Below are positions 55,230 through 63,313 of a stretch of DNA of 64,000 nucleotides, piece after piece; the first letter of the stretch is position 1, and every line of letters begins with the position of its first letter. Location: contig FSRD01000001.1 of NCBI GenBank assembly GCA_900129675.1, forward strand, positions 5,941,501 to 6,005,500. Direction: 5' to 3'. Source of the DNA: Bradyrhizobium erythrophlei (GTDB taxonomy: Bacteria > Pseudomonadota > Alphaproteobacteria > Rhizobiales > Xanthobacteraceae). A program made the position numbers and the translations under genes. Below the pieces are notes generated by a model, which was not told the DNA's origin, made no database searches, and saw only the letters and a list, made by a program, of their open reading frames with translations.

Positions 55230-55601
55230 TTATCTTCCTGTCCAGATTTCCGCGACCGGCTCTTTCAGCCAATCAAGCCCTTTGGGTGTACGTATTTTCT
55301 GGATATCGATATACTCGAACAACGTTTGAAAATGGCGATGCCATTCACCGACATCAGGCCCTGCAATTGCTCTAATGGCATCGTTGACTGACGTTCCGAA
55401 GAACGTCGAATACAAATCGAGCTGACAAAAAGCGCGCGACGTGGGAGCGTCGAATAAGTCTCTTTCGGTAATTACCCGGCCGCCATTGAGGACCCTCTGA
55501 GGCGGCTTCATGTTGAGATAGGCAAGCGTATTTCGGCCTACTTCGAAGAACCCCTCTTGGTACCATTGCGGCACATAGTGATTGTTTCGCGTCTTCGACA
55601 T
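55230..55601 (-). pseudogene. DUF4238 protein, N-terminal part
   Basis: Starts MSKTRNNHYVPQWYQEGFFE, the canonical DUF4238 opening, and runs through FDAPTSRAFCQLDLYSTFFG to IRTPKGLDWLKEPVAE. The frame ends at a stop formed by the IS terminal repeat. Its continuation is at 52945-54025. Confidence 0.8.
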
Positions 55602-55931
55602 CGTCGCCGTTGTGGCAATGCCCGCGCTATGCGTGCGATTCTTTGCCCGTTATATACATAACTCCTTTCGCTACCTATACGCGAATGGCCGCCACACTTT
55701 TCGGACCTTTGGCGCGGAATGCGCACTAAAGCGGACGACGGACCCATACTCCGTCAGTTTCGATGAATTTGCTCCATGATTGGCAGTCACTCACCAAAAT
55801 GATTAACCGGCTTTTCCGTCGACACGCTTCGCGAGCGCGGTAATTAAGATAAGCCCGCATGGTCCTTCACTACAGAGAAACCGATGCTGTCAGCGGACCG
55901 CATGTGACGGGGGGCTCTGCCGGCCGAGAAT

Positions 55932-55961
55932 GAAAAGGCCGCTCGAAACCGTCGAGCGGCC
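55932..55961 (-). terminator. rho-independent terminator, minus strand
   Basis: A perfect 10-bp stem GGCCGCTCGA / TCGAGCGGCC with a 5-base loop (55937-55961), followed on the minus strand by TTTTC. The gene it once served is not recognisable; a 95-codon frame across it (55890-56177) runs through the hairpin and is unlikely. Confidence 0.7.
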
Positions 55962-56478
55962 AGCCCCGGGCTTAAAAATTGAATGCTTATCGAAGGACTC
56001 CCACCCCGGTCTGAGCAAACTTGCACTGAGCGAGGCGAGGGCGCGAATCACAAATGCTGTTCCACCGAAGAAACAGAAAGAGTGTGGTGAAGAGGTCACA
56101 GGAAGACCGCCACAGTACTCCACATAGCCGACAACGCATGTTGGGCAACCCGTCGAGATGCATGACCTGTTCCTCAAAATTGTCGAAGCGATTTAACGCG
56201 GGATGCGGCTCGGGTGCCGTTCCACCGGTGCGCGCGGTTGCGCGTCGCTTTGCTGCAAACCTTTTGGTTAGTGCAAATTGGTGAGTTGAATCGGGTAAGG
56301 GCTGAAAATATTTGGTATTTTTGACTTGACTGGCGGAAGGGGTGTCCTGTCAACCCTATTGAAATTGCTTAGCCGACACATTAGCCACGGTTTAAACCAC
56401 CCAAGGGCAGGGCACGTAATCGGGATTCGAACCCACAGCCGACTGGGTCTAGTCTGCGAGCCGTAAGGCACCTGAGGC
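55962..56478. other. gene-poor stretch with a tRNA-like B box
   Basis: I see no gene that can be supported. On the minus strand at about 56419-56438 GTGGGTTCGAATCCCG matches the T-arm consensus of tRNAs, but acceptor, D and anticodon arms cannot be folded around it. It may be a tRNA fragment left by an integration event. Confidence 0.35.
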
Positions 56479-56484
56479 ATGGCG

Positions 56485-56691
56485 ATGTCAGATGAGCTCG
56501 ATTGGAATTTTGTAGATAAAGACGACGCCAAAGCAGAGATCCGTGCTGCGGTCGAGTATCTGCTGAGAGATGCTACCGGCGGCGCCCGCGGTGATATCGT
56601 GCAGGAGATCCTTGCGATCGTGCGCCAGGTCGCGAACGGATTACCATCGGACCAGCCGGACTCCTTGGACGATGGCTTGCCCGGGGGATAA
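56485..56691 (+). CDS. small acidic protein, unknown function
   Basis: The 68-residue product (MSDELDWNFVDKDDAKAEIR, VEYLLRDATGGARGDIVQEI) is acidic and mostly helical. ATG 56485 has GAGG eight bases before; ATG 56479 is in frame. No family recognised. Confidence 0.55.
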   Translation: MSDELDWNFVDKDDAKAEIRAAVEYLLRDATGGARGDIVQEILAIVRQVANGLPSDQPDSLDDGLPGG

Positions 56692-56735
56692 GCGGGCGCC
56701 CAGGTAGTTGAGAAGTCAGACGCTTGGAGGCCACC

Positions 56736-57170
56736 ATGATCGACCTATCGTATTCTCACCAGAGAGATCAAGAGGACCGAGCCGCTGTGTGGGCCCGCCG
56801 GCAACGAATGATAGTCCCACTGGTTGCCGCGTCTATCCTACTAGGTGGCGGCTTATCAATTGTTTGGGGCTTCGGTGGGGTGCTCACGCCCTCTCCCAGC
56901 GCTGTGTCTGCCCCAGCGCGCGAGCAAGTCTCAAGCGAGCTTCTCGAGACAACGAAGGGGCTTGAGGTAACTCAACAACAGGCCGTCGATCAATTGCAGG
57001 TCGTTCAAGACCAGCTGGTCGCTCAGCAGACCGAAACGAAAAAGCTTGCCGAGCAGATCGCGACGCTTACTGAGAAGCTGGACGCCCTCCAGCAGTCGGT
57101 TGCCAATATCCCGGCGCCGTCCGTTGCCGCACCCCTTCCAACACCGAAGGCGCCGCCCTCCAAGAAATAG
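56736..57170 (+). CDS. single-TM membrane-anchored coiled-coil protein
   Basis: The 144-residue protein begins with a cytoplasmic head (MIDLSYSHQRDQEDRAAVWA), then one TM segment (MIVPLVAASILLGGGLSIVW). A Gln/Leu/Glu-rich coiled coil (QQAVDQLQVVQDQLVAQQTE, LAEQIATLTEKLDALQQSV) and a Pro-rich C-terminus follow. ATG 56736 follows GGAGG by five bases. Similar small proteins are common in Bradyrhizobium-type genomes; role unknown. Confidence 0.75.
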   Translation: MIDLSYSHQRDQEDRAAVWARRQRMIVPLVAASILLGGGLSIVWGFGGVLTPSPSAVSAPAREQVSSELLETTKGLEVTQQQAVDQLQVVQDQLVAQQTETKKLAEQIATLTEKLDALQQSVANIPAPSVAAPLPTPKAPPSKK

Positions 57171-57311
57171 TTCCAGAAAAGGGCGAGAGCGGACATAGCC
57201 GCTGCATGACTCTAGGAAGCCCGCTGGCAAGTCCGGAATTCGCGGGCATGTGGGCCGCCAGTAAATCGATTTTGCGAGCTGGTGGAATCCCGATGGCGTT
57301 TGGGATGGCTG

Positions 57312-57482
57312 TCATTCGGATTTCCTGGCTGGACAGGCGATGAACCGATATCGAGGCACCCAAGCGGAGTTCCAATTCTCGATGGTCTTGCCGCACACGG
57401 CGCATTCAAAGCCGCTGATCTCGCGAGCCTCTTCAATGTGCTCGCTGCGGTCATAAACCGCGCCGCATTTACAGGATCGATG
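57312..57482 (-). CDS. small zinc-ribbon-like protein (start unclear)
   Basis: The minus frame reads CKCGAVYDRSEHIEEAREIS, FECAVCGKTIENWNSAWVPR and ends YRFIACPARKSE at 57312. Two cysteine pairs (CxC and CxxC) suggest a zinc ribbon. No ATG/GTG with a ribosome site opens the frame, so the start is lost or the gene is a remnant fused to upstream sequence. Confidence 0.5.
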   Translation of the reverse strand, partial: HRSCKCGAVYDRSEHIEEAREISGFECAVCGKTIENWNSAWVPRYRFIACPARKSE

Positions 57483-57495
57483 ACCGGATTCTGAC

Positions 57496-57538
57496 GACGG
57501 CCCCAGCAGGGGCTTGGGGGCTGGAGGCCGGGGCCGTC
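57496..57538. repeat. long GC-rich inverted repeat
   Basis: GACGGCCCC (57496-57504) and GGGGCCGTC (57530-57538) pair around a G-rich 25-base interior. There is no T-tract on either side, so a terminator role is doubtful. Confidence 0.5.
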
Positions 57539-57641
57539 TCTAGGTCGGGACGCACCCAACGGTGGGCACCCGACTGTTCTAACAGTTCCAGCTCACCCAG
57601 GGCCGCGTATTCTCCGGGCGAAGTCGTTTGCTATTGAGCCC

Positions 57642-58736
57642 TGTGCCTGCCGTAAATTAAATCCGGCCATATTGGTGATGCAGTCCGCCGAGGACTGGGC
57701 GACAAAGAATGTGCCCGGCGCGATCGACGGCGCGCGAGACCGGCGCATCTTTCTCCAGGGATAGATGCGTGCGGGCCCCATTGTAATATTTCATGTAACA
57801 AAGCAGCAGGTGACGGAGGTGGCGCTCGCTGAATACAATAACGTGGTCAAGGCATTCCCGTCGGATCGAACCGATCAGCCTTTCAGCATATCCATTTTGC
57901 CAAGGGGAGCGTGGCGACGTCGGTCGATCGCGGATGCCTATCGATCGGAGTCTGCGAATAAGGATCTCCCCATAGGCCCCGTCCCGGTCACGAATGAGAT
58001 AGCGGGGAGCCTGTTCCCACCCGCATGCTTCCGTGACCTGATTTGCGATCCATTCTGCGGTTGGATGCGCTGTGACACCAAACCACAGAATACGTCGCCG
58101 GCCGTGCCCCATGATCAGCAATCCATAGAGCAGGCGAAACGAGATTGTCGGCACGACGAACATATCCATCGCAGCGATCCCGTCCGTGTGGTTGTGGAGG
58201 AATGTCCTCCAGCCCTGGGACGGCGGGTCTCGTCGCCTGACCATGTACTTGGCCACGCTGGTTTGTCCGATATCGATGCCGAGCTTGAGGAGTTCTCCAT
58301 GGACTCGAGGCGCTCCCCACAGAGGATTGGCAATGCTCATCTCGCGGATAAGCTTGCGTATCTCCAACGGAACTGTTGGCCTGCCACCCCGCGGTTTCGA
58401 TTTCCATCGCCAATATACACGGAAGCCAGCGCGATGCCATTTGACTACCATCTCCGGCTTGACAATCGCCAGCGCATCGCGAACGCCAGGGAGAAGCCGA
58501 TAAAGGCAAACAAAAATCAATCGGTCGATGGCGCTGAAAGTTTGTCTCTTAGGAGCGGTTCGCCGCAGAACGTTTATCTGCTGCCGCAACGTCAGGATTT
58601 CCGCCTCGAGCGCTGCCCAGGACCGAAACAGATCTACCACCGTCCAAACAATAAGCCTGACAAGATCTATCATCCCGCAACAGCATCGCCCGATTTTCGA
58701 TCAACTGCTAGTCAGATTAAGTTTGCGATAGGGACA
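57642..58736 (-). mobile_element. integrase-core IS, second subfamily (intact)
   Basis: Imperfect terminal repeats beginning TGTGCCTGCCGTAAATT at 57642 and TGTCCCTATCGCAAA (inverted, ending 58736) bound a 1.1-kb element with one intact transposase. The same end sequence is seen at 320-333 next to the window-start fragment, so these two belong together. Confidence 0.75.
57657..58673 (-). CDS. integrase-core (rve, DDE) transposase
   Basis: The 338-residue transposase is the same length as the 29996 one but divergent. Catalytic positions are IAAMDMFVVPTISF (Asp), YLIRDRDGAYG (Asp) and YAERLIGSIRRECLDH (Glu). The N-terminal helices (LEAEILTLRQQINVLRRTAP) and the C-terminal LGGLHHQYGRI tail are present. 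Intact and possibly active. Confidence 0.92.
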   Translation of the reverse strand: MIDLVRLIVWTVVDLFRSWAALEAEILTLRQQINVLRRTAPKRQTFSAIDRLIFVCLYRLLPGVRDALAIVKPEMVVKWHRAGFRVYWRWKSKPRGGRPTVPLEIRKLIREMSIANPLWGAPRVHGELLKLGIDIGQTSVAKYMVRRRDPPSQGWRTFLHNHTDGIAAMDMFVVPTISFRLLYGLLIMGHGRRRILWFGVTAHPTAEWIANQVTEACGWEQAPRYLIRDRDGAYGEILIRRLRSIGIRDRPTSPRSPWQNGYAERLIGSIRRECLDHVIVFSERHLRHLLLCYMKYYNGARTHLSLEKDAPVSRAVDRAGHILCRPVLGGLHHQYGRI

Positions 58737-58948
58737 GGGCGGCGTTTTGCCCGACGCGATAGCTTGATCCAAACCCGCGTTTCTAACCTCGTCGTCGATC
58801 TCATCGAGCAACGATAGTGATCCAGCGACTGTACAGACGGCGCGGATCAAAGCGTCGGCGTGATTGTGTTGTTCAAGAAGCTCGCTACACGGGGCAGTCA
58901 GCTTTGTCGCCTTCTTCCGCGGCGGTCGTGGGTTAGGCGAGCGGGGTC

Positions 58949-59533
58949 CTAGATCAGAGATACCAACCTCCGCTGGGCGTCACTGTCGCCGTCGATGTAT
59001 CCTTGCGTGGTCTGGATCGAGCGATGACCGGCAAGCAACTGTACATCACGCAAGGAACCACCGGCTTTATGTACAAGCCGGGCCGCTCGCGTGATGAATG
59101 TTCGGCGACCTGAATGCGAGGAGCAGCCGTCAAGACCAACGGCGCGATAGGCGCGGCTAAACCAGATGACGATGCTGCGCGCGTTCATCTTGCAGCCCCG
59201 CTCCGAAAGCACGACAGGCCGTGAAGGCTCGGATTTCCCTCGGAGCGCGGAAAGCGCCTCTCGAAGGGCGGCATGAAGGGGGATTATTCGGCCATGGCCC
59301 TTCTTTGCAGCGCAGTCTCTCAACTCCAAGGCTGTGCTAATGGCACCATTCGGATCGAGAACCATCTCCCACGTGAGGTTCGCAATCTCAGCGGCCCGCA
59401 GGCCAGCCTTCACAGAGAGCAAGACGATCACGCGGTCTCGAAGCGGATACCGAGTCATTTCGGCAAACAGGAGGAGGTTGTCGATCTGGTCAGCAGCTAA
59501 AATTTTCGCCTGCTTGCCCGGCATGGCCTTCAA
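58949..59533 (-). CDS. short tyrosine recombinase / integrase catalytic domain
   Basis: The 194-residue protein consists of the catalytic domain: Arg46 (AGLRAAEIANLTW), SSHSGRRTFITRA (His140, Arg143), LLAGHRSIQTTQGYID with His170 and Tyr179. The N-terminal core-binding domain is minimal or absent, as in many element-borne short recombinases. Divergent from the two-gene unit that follows, which suggests they travel together. Confidence 0.88.
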   Translation of the reverse strand: MKAMPGKQAKILAADQIDNLLLFAEMTRYPLRDRVIVLLSVKAGLRAAEIANLTWEMVLDPNGAISTALELRDCAAKKGHGRIIPLHAALREALSALRGKSEPSRPVVLSERGCKMNARSIVIWFSRAYRAVGLDGCSSHSGRRTFITRAARLVHKAGGSLRDVQLLAGHRSIQTTQGYIDGDSDAQRRLVSLI

Positions 59534-59692
59534 TCGAGTTTGCTACACAACGATTCTAGCTTTCACTCTCAGCAATGCAACCAAAACTTTCAAACGCAGT
59601 TGAACCGCGAAACGGAGGATGTGTCTGCCCGGGCCGTCGGTTGTTCCGGTTTGCGAACAGCGAGCTTTAGTGTAGATACTCCGTGATCAATA

Positions 59693-60691
59693 GTGAGAAA
59701 GTTCATGGATGAAAAGCTTGCGCGTGGGCGCGCTCGTGAATTGTTTCGTCACCTCGGCAAGCGAACGAAACAGGAGACAGATCCGGCAACTCGCATCAAT
59801 GTAAAGATACTAGAAACGTACATGTTGCGGGGCGGGGTCGAAGAATCGCGTTTGAAGAGTTTCGCTCAAGAACTCGAAGACGACTTTAAGGGGGTTGATC
59901 AAATCACGGTCGTTTCAAGGGCCGTGCGGCACCCCGTCAAGAGCAAGATCATCATGGAAGTAACCCGACCGGGCTGCGTTGAGGGCCGTGAGCAGTCTCA
60001 GATGATAGCAAGGGTCAACACCTACGTATTTCAAAGAAACGTGCTGAAATTGATTGAAACAGTCCATCACGTGGCTGTTTCTCAGCACGCTGTTTTCCGT
60101 CTATTCGAGCGCGGCAACATGAAGTCCGACTCAATCGTTGGTCTTTTGGACAGCATCACTCTTTGGGTCCCGACCTTGCTTTTTTCTCTATTTGGAATGA
60201 ACGCCCCACTGACGAAGCCTGGCACGCAAATCGCGCTGCCATTTGCGGGTGGGTTGCTCTTGGGCGACATTGGAATCAACTACCTTGAAGGACCGAAGCA
60301 AGGCCCATCGATTACTGATTTTAGACGAGGAGGAAGCAAGCTGCGGCGCTTACGGGCACCATTCGAGTTCGACGAAGACAGTTTCCCCACAATCGGTATC
60401 AATACGTATGTCAGCCGTGATGAACTTTTTGAAAATCAGCAGGAAATATTGCGAACGCTCGTGGCATTCGCCGAGCGGTATCGAATACCGATGGCAAATA
60501 TGCGCTCCGTCTGCGCCTTGGGGTACCCTGATGAGGAGGTAACGAAGCTGCTTGGCCCGCCACCTTTCGATCAGGCCGACTTTGCGGCCCTTGCTGATTT
60601 AGTCGATCTTATTCGAAGATTTTTCGATACGCCGGAATGGAAAACCCACAAAGAAGCGTTTCGAGGTAGATTGCCGCGGACCATTCAATAG
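59693..60691 (+). CDS. unknown protein of a two-gene unit with a UDG-like partner
   Basis: The 332-residue protein from GTG 59693 (or ATG 59705) begins MRKFMDEKLARGRARELFRH. It looks soluble, with a central region rich in His/Arg (VHHVAVSQHAVFRLFERGNM) and hydrophobic strands (LPFAGGLLLGDIGINYL). The C-terminal half is helical (LADLVDLIRRFFDTPEWKTH). No family or catalytic motif recognised. It is 16 bp upstream of the glycosylase-like gene, certainly one operon. Base composition is more AT-rich than the flanks. Confidence 0.7.
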   Translation: MRKFMDEKLARGRARELFRHLGKRTKQETDPATRINVKILETYMLRGGVEESRLKSFAQELEDDFKGVDQITVVSRAVRHPVKSKIIMEVTRPGCVEGREQSQMIARVNTYVFQRNVLKLIETVHHVAVSQHAVFRLFERGNMKSDSIVGLLDSITLWVPTLLFSLFGMNAPLTKPGTQIALPFAGGLLLGDIGINYLEGPKQGPSITDFRRGGSKLRRLRAPFEFDEDSFPTIGINTYVSRDELFENQQEILRTLVAFAERYRIPMANMRSVCALGYPDEEVTKLLGPPPFDQADFAALADLVDLIRRFFDTPEWKTHKEAFRGRLPRTIQ

Positions 60692-60707
60692 TAGCGGGAG
60701 CAAGTCT

Positions 60708-61499
60708 ATGTTGGAGCGATTCTCGTCTATCCTGACTTCAACGTCAGAGGCTGACATTCGTTCGGATGTGACCCTGGGATCGAGGCTAGTCATCGCTAAA
60801 ACTCAGAGTGTTACGATCTCCTACGCGCCGTTTGAGCACATTCAGCAAGGTGCCAAGGTAGTCATCGTGGGCATCACTCCCGGCGAGCAGCAGGCCCGCA
60901 ACGCGCTGCTCGAAGCAAGACGACAATTGATTGCGGGAGCAAGTCACAAGACTGCGCTTGAAAAGGCAAAAGTTTTTGCGAGCTTTTCAGGTCCGATGCG
61001 CGCGAATCTAGTCGCAATGTTAGATCATGTTGGGCTTAATCGCTGGGCTGGTCTCGGCAGCATGGCAGAGCTTTGGGCTAGTCGTAGCGATCTTGTTCAT
61101 TTCACCAGCGCGCTCCGATACCCGGTATTTGTCAACGGTGGCAACTACTCAGGCCAACCGTCAATGACCGCAACCCCTTTGCTCCGTGACATCCTGGACA
61201 CATGCTTAAAAGATGAAGCCAGAGCGTTGCCCAAGGCAATCTGGGTGCCTCTTGGTCCAAAAGCAACCCAGGGCGTCGAATGGATCATTCAGCAAGGCGC
61301 GTTAGATCGAAACAACGTTTTGATTGGTCTGCCGCACCCCAGTGGTGCAAGCGGGGAGCGGATCAAATACTTTCTGGGACAAAAGAACAGAAACGATCTG
61401 TCGGTCAAAACTGAGCCTGTGAGGCTCGATGCTGCTCGCGAGCGATTGACGGCACAGATCATGTCTCTGTGTAGGACTGAGGTTGGTCACTTAGCATAG
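60708..61499 (+). CDS. uracil-DNA-glycosylase-superfamily-like protein
   Basis: The 263-residue protein has UDG-fold landmarks: motif A-like VVIVGITPGEQQARNAL (Gly55 to Gly59), a middle strand DLVHFTSALRYPVFVNGGNY, IWVPLGPKA, and motif B-like VLIGLPHPSGASGERI (His210-Pro-Ser-Gly213). The catalytic acidic residue normally after the GxxPG motif is not evident (Glu60-Gln-Gln here), so it may bind rather than excise bases. In operon with the unknown protein and beside a recombinase, which hints at nucleic-acid-directed defence; inferred. Confidence 0.75.
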   Translation: MLERFSSILTSTSEADIRSDVTLGSRLVIAKTQSVTISYAPFEHIQQGAKVVIVGITPGEQQARNALLEARRQLIAGASHKTALEKAKVFASFSGPMRANLVAMLDHVGLNRWAGLGSMAELWASRSDLVHFTSALRYPVFVNGGNYSGQPSMTATPLLRDILDTCLKDEARALPKAIWVPLGPKATQGVEWIIQQGALDRNNVLIGLPHPSGASGERIKYFLGQKNRNDLSVKTEPVRLDAARERLTAQIMSLCRTEVGHLA

Positions 61500-61625
61500 C
61501 CAACAGTTCCCGCGGGAGCCCTTGGTGCGGAACCTTCGTGCCGACTGTGAACATAATGGTGAAAAGGTATCGAGACGACGAGAGAACGGGCGGCCCGCTC
61601 GAAACATCGCTGCATTCTCAAATGA

Positions 61626-61803
61626 TCACGGTTTCGGCAGGGCGCTGCCGCTCAACAGCGCGACGAGATTGCTTGGACGGCCCGCGCCGGTTTTGCCAAT
61701 ACCGACTTTAGCTGGTTGCGGATGGTGACGCTGGAGAGCCCGGCTGCGCGCGCGATGTTCTCAACAGTCTCGCCAAGCGCGATCTGCCACGCCACGCGCG
61801 CTT
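61626..61803 (-). pseudogene. LuxR-type HTH C-terminal remnant
   Basis: Reads EPEARVAWQIALGETVENIA, RAAGLSSVTIRNQLKSVLAK, GAGRPSNLVALLSGSALPKP, stop at 61626: a complete LuxR/GerE HTH and tail without its sensor domain. The 5' side joins an IS66 tnpB fragment within a shared run (GAGAGCCTGAAGCGC) that can be read in either frame. Confidence 0.65.
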
Positions 61804-61905
61804 CAGGCTCTCCTGAACCGTAAGAGCCAGGCTTTTCATGCCGCGGCGCAAGTCGGTGTGGCCAGTGGCGATCCAGACCCTGACGCCGCTCGGGATCGGG
61901 ATCAT
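61804..61905 (-). pseudogene. IS66-family TnpB fragment
   Basis: The 5' part reads MIPIPSGVRVWIATGHTDLR, RGMKSLALTVQESLKR, the start of IS66 Orf2. It is cut after ~34 codons where the LuxR remnant begins. It lies just downstream of the tnpA relic, as in intact IS66 elements. Confidence 0.8.
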
Positions 61906-61912
61906 CGCTGTC

Positions 61913-62235
61913 TCAAAAGCTCAAGAACCCGCTGCCGCGCCTGGTGTCCACGTCCCGATCAACGCGCACGCGACAGCCGCCGCCAAGCTCGATCTCGATG
62001 ATTCCAGCCCTTGCACGCTGCGCAGGAGGCGAAGACGGCGGTTGCGGTGCGCACGTCAATACCGGAGCCGCCGTAGAGGTGATCTCCACAGGAACAAGAG
62101 CCGACACGGCATCCCCGCTCAACCCGGCCGTCGCGCGCCAAGCGGCGCCACGTGAACAATTGGCTCGTAGACAACCCATTGCGTCACGCAGTCACCGACA
62201 CCAATCGTGGCCCGCCATAGCTCTCGGCAAGAATG
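61913..62235 (-). pseudogene. IS66-family TnpA remnant, frameshifted
   Basis: Pieces in different frames: GLSTSQLFTWRRLARDGR (HTH), then ALVPVEITSTAAPVL and IIEIELGGGCRVRVDRDVD, the ends of IS66 Orf1. There is a stop before the HTH piece and a frame change in the middle. Together with the tnpB fragment this is one decayed IS66 end. Confidence 0.7.
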
Positions 62236-62470
62236 CAACGAGGCCGAAGGCCGTCCTTTCTCGCGTGAGGGACAGTCACCGGATGGCCGAGACTTCAGGC
62301 TCGGGGAGGCGAAGCCGAGTATGGCCCGACGGGCGCAAGCCCGGCACGTCCTGCCCCCAGAACCAATGGCGTTAACGATGCTTAACGATTTCCAATCTGA
62401 GCGAAATCGCTTCGATGTTTTTTAAAAAATGCTGGCTATCCCTTCTGGCCATGGGGATCTGGGGGAAGAC

Positions 62471-63313
62471 ATGAGCAAGAAGGCCAGGCGTGGAAAGACA
62501 GAGGCCCTCGCACTGCCGATGGCCGGAAAAATTGCGGTCGTCGCCATAGCCGTTGCGGCATTGGGGTACGGTTTGCTATCGCGCCCGGCGAGCGTTCAAC
62601 CGGTGCGAAAGCCCTCCGCACGTCAGGCCCTGCTTCCGCCACCGCTTCCAGCTCGAACTTCAGCTCCAGTTCCAGCTTCAGCTTCCGCTTCAGCTTCCGC
62701 TTCGGCTCCGGCTCCGGCTTCCGCTCCAGCGCCTCAGGTCGAAATTCAGAAAACCGCTGACGCTCCCGGAAAACTTGTTCGGCAGGTCGTTGATTACGTC
62801 AGCCACGAGGCGCCAGGCACCGTCGTCATAGACACCGGAAACACCTTTCTTTATCTCGTGCTGAACGGCGGGCAAGCGATGCGCTACGGCATCGGCGTTG
62901 GCCGCGAGGGCTTCACATGGTCTGGTGAACAGGCAGTGGCCCGGAAAGCAGAATGGCCGGATTGGCGTCCGCCTGCAGACATGCTTTCGCGTCAGCCCTA
63001 CCTGCCGCGGTTTATGGCGGGCGGGCCCGGCAATCCGCTCGGCGCTCGGGCGATGTATCTGGGTGAGACCGAATATAGAATTCACGGCACGAATAAGCCC
63101 GAGACGATTGGGAAGCGGGTTTCGTCCGGTTGTATCCGGCTGACCAACGAGGATGTCGCTGACCTCTATGAGCGGGTGAAAATCGGCGCGAAAGTTATCG
63201 TGCTCCCAGCAATGCGGCGTAATCCGGCTGCGCATCGACCACTCCAGGGAGCGTCCGCCGCCGCTTTCCGCTTGCCGGACCCGGCATCGCCGCCGAACCG
63301 GCCTTCGACATAA
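62471..63313 (+). CDS. L,D-transpeptidase (YkuD) with Ser/Ala/Pro repeat linker
   Basis: The 280-residue protein from ATG 62471, GGGGGAAG upstream, has an N-terminal membrane anchor or signal (MAGKIAVVAIAVAALGYGLL). A low-complexity linker of Ser-Ala and Ala-Pro dipeptides (about 60-92) precedes the YkuD domain with IHGTNKPETIGKRVSSGCIR; the catalytic Cys is in SSGCIRLTNEDV. It cross-links peptidoglycan or attaches proteins in the periplasm. The frame extends 14 codons upstream to 62429 without a ribosome site. Confidence 0.92.
   Translation: MSKKARRGKTEALALPMAGKIAVVAIAVAALGYGLLSRPASVQPVRKPSARQALLPPPLPARTSAPVPASASASASASAPAPASAPAPQVEIQKTADAPGKLVRQVVDYVSHEAPGTVVIDTGNTFLYLVLNGGQAMRYGIGVGREGFTWSGEQAVARKAEWPDWRPPADMLSRQPYLPRFMAGGPGNPLGARAMYLGETEYRIHGTNKPETIGKRVSSGCIRLTNEDVADLYERVKIGAKVIVLPAMRRNPAAHRPLQGASAAAFRLPDPASPPNRPST

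Larger units (their letters stand above)
54026..55232 (-). mobile_element. IS3-family element inserted in the DUF4238 gene
   Basis: Imperfect terminal repeats begin TAAGTGGA...TCTGCC (54026 onward) and its inverted counterpart ends at 55232. Two overlapping ORFs, orfA and orfB, are on the minus strand and both intact. No clear short target duplication is visible, so a small deletion may have accompanied insertion or later change. Confidence 0.85.

Noticed and set aside
56419..56438. tRNA gene on the minus strand
   Set aside because: T-arm consensus is present but no cloverleaf with acceptor, D and anticodon arms can be formed.
57765..58817. 350-codon plus frame over the integrase-core IS
   Set aside because: Antisense of an intact transposase.
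62640..62740. short tandem repeats as a CRISPR-like array
   Set aside because: The units are 6 bp, contiguous without spacers and in frame as Ser-Ala/Ala-Pro codons of the transpeptidase.
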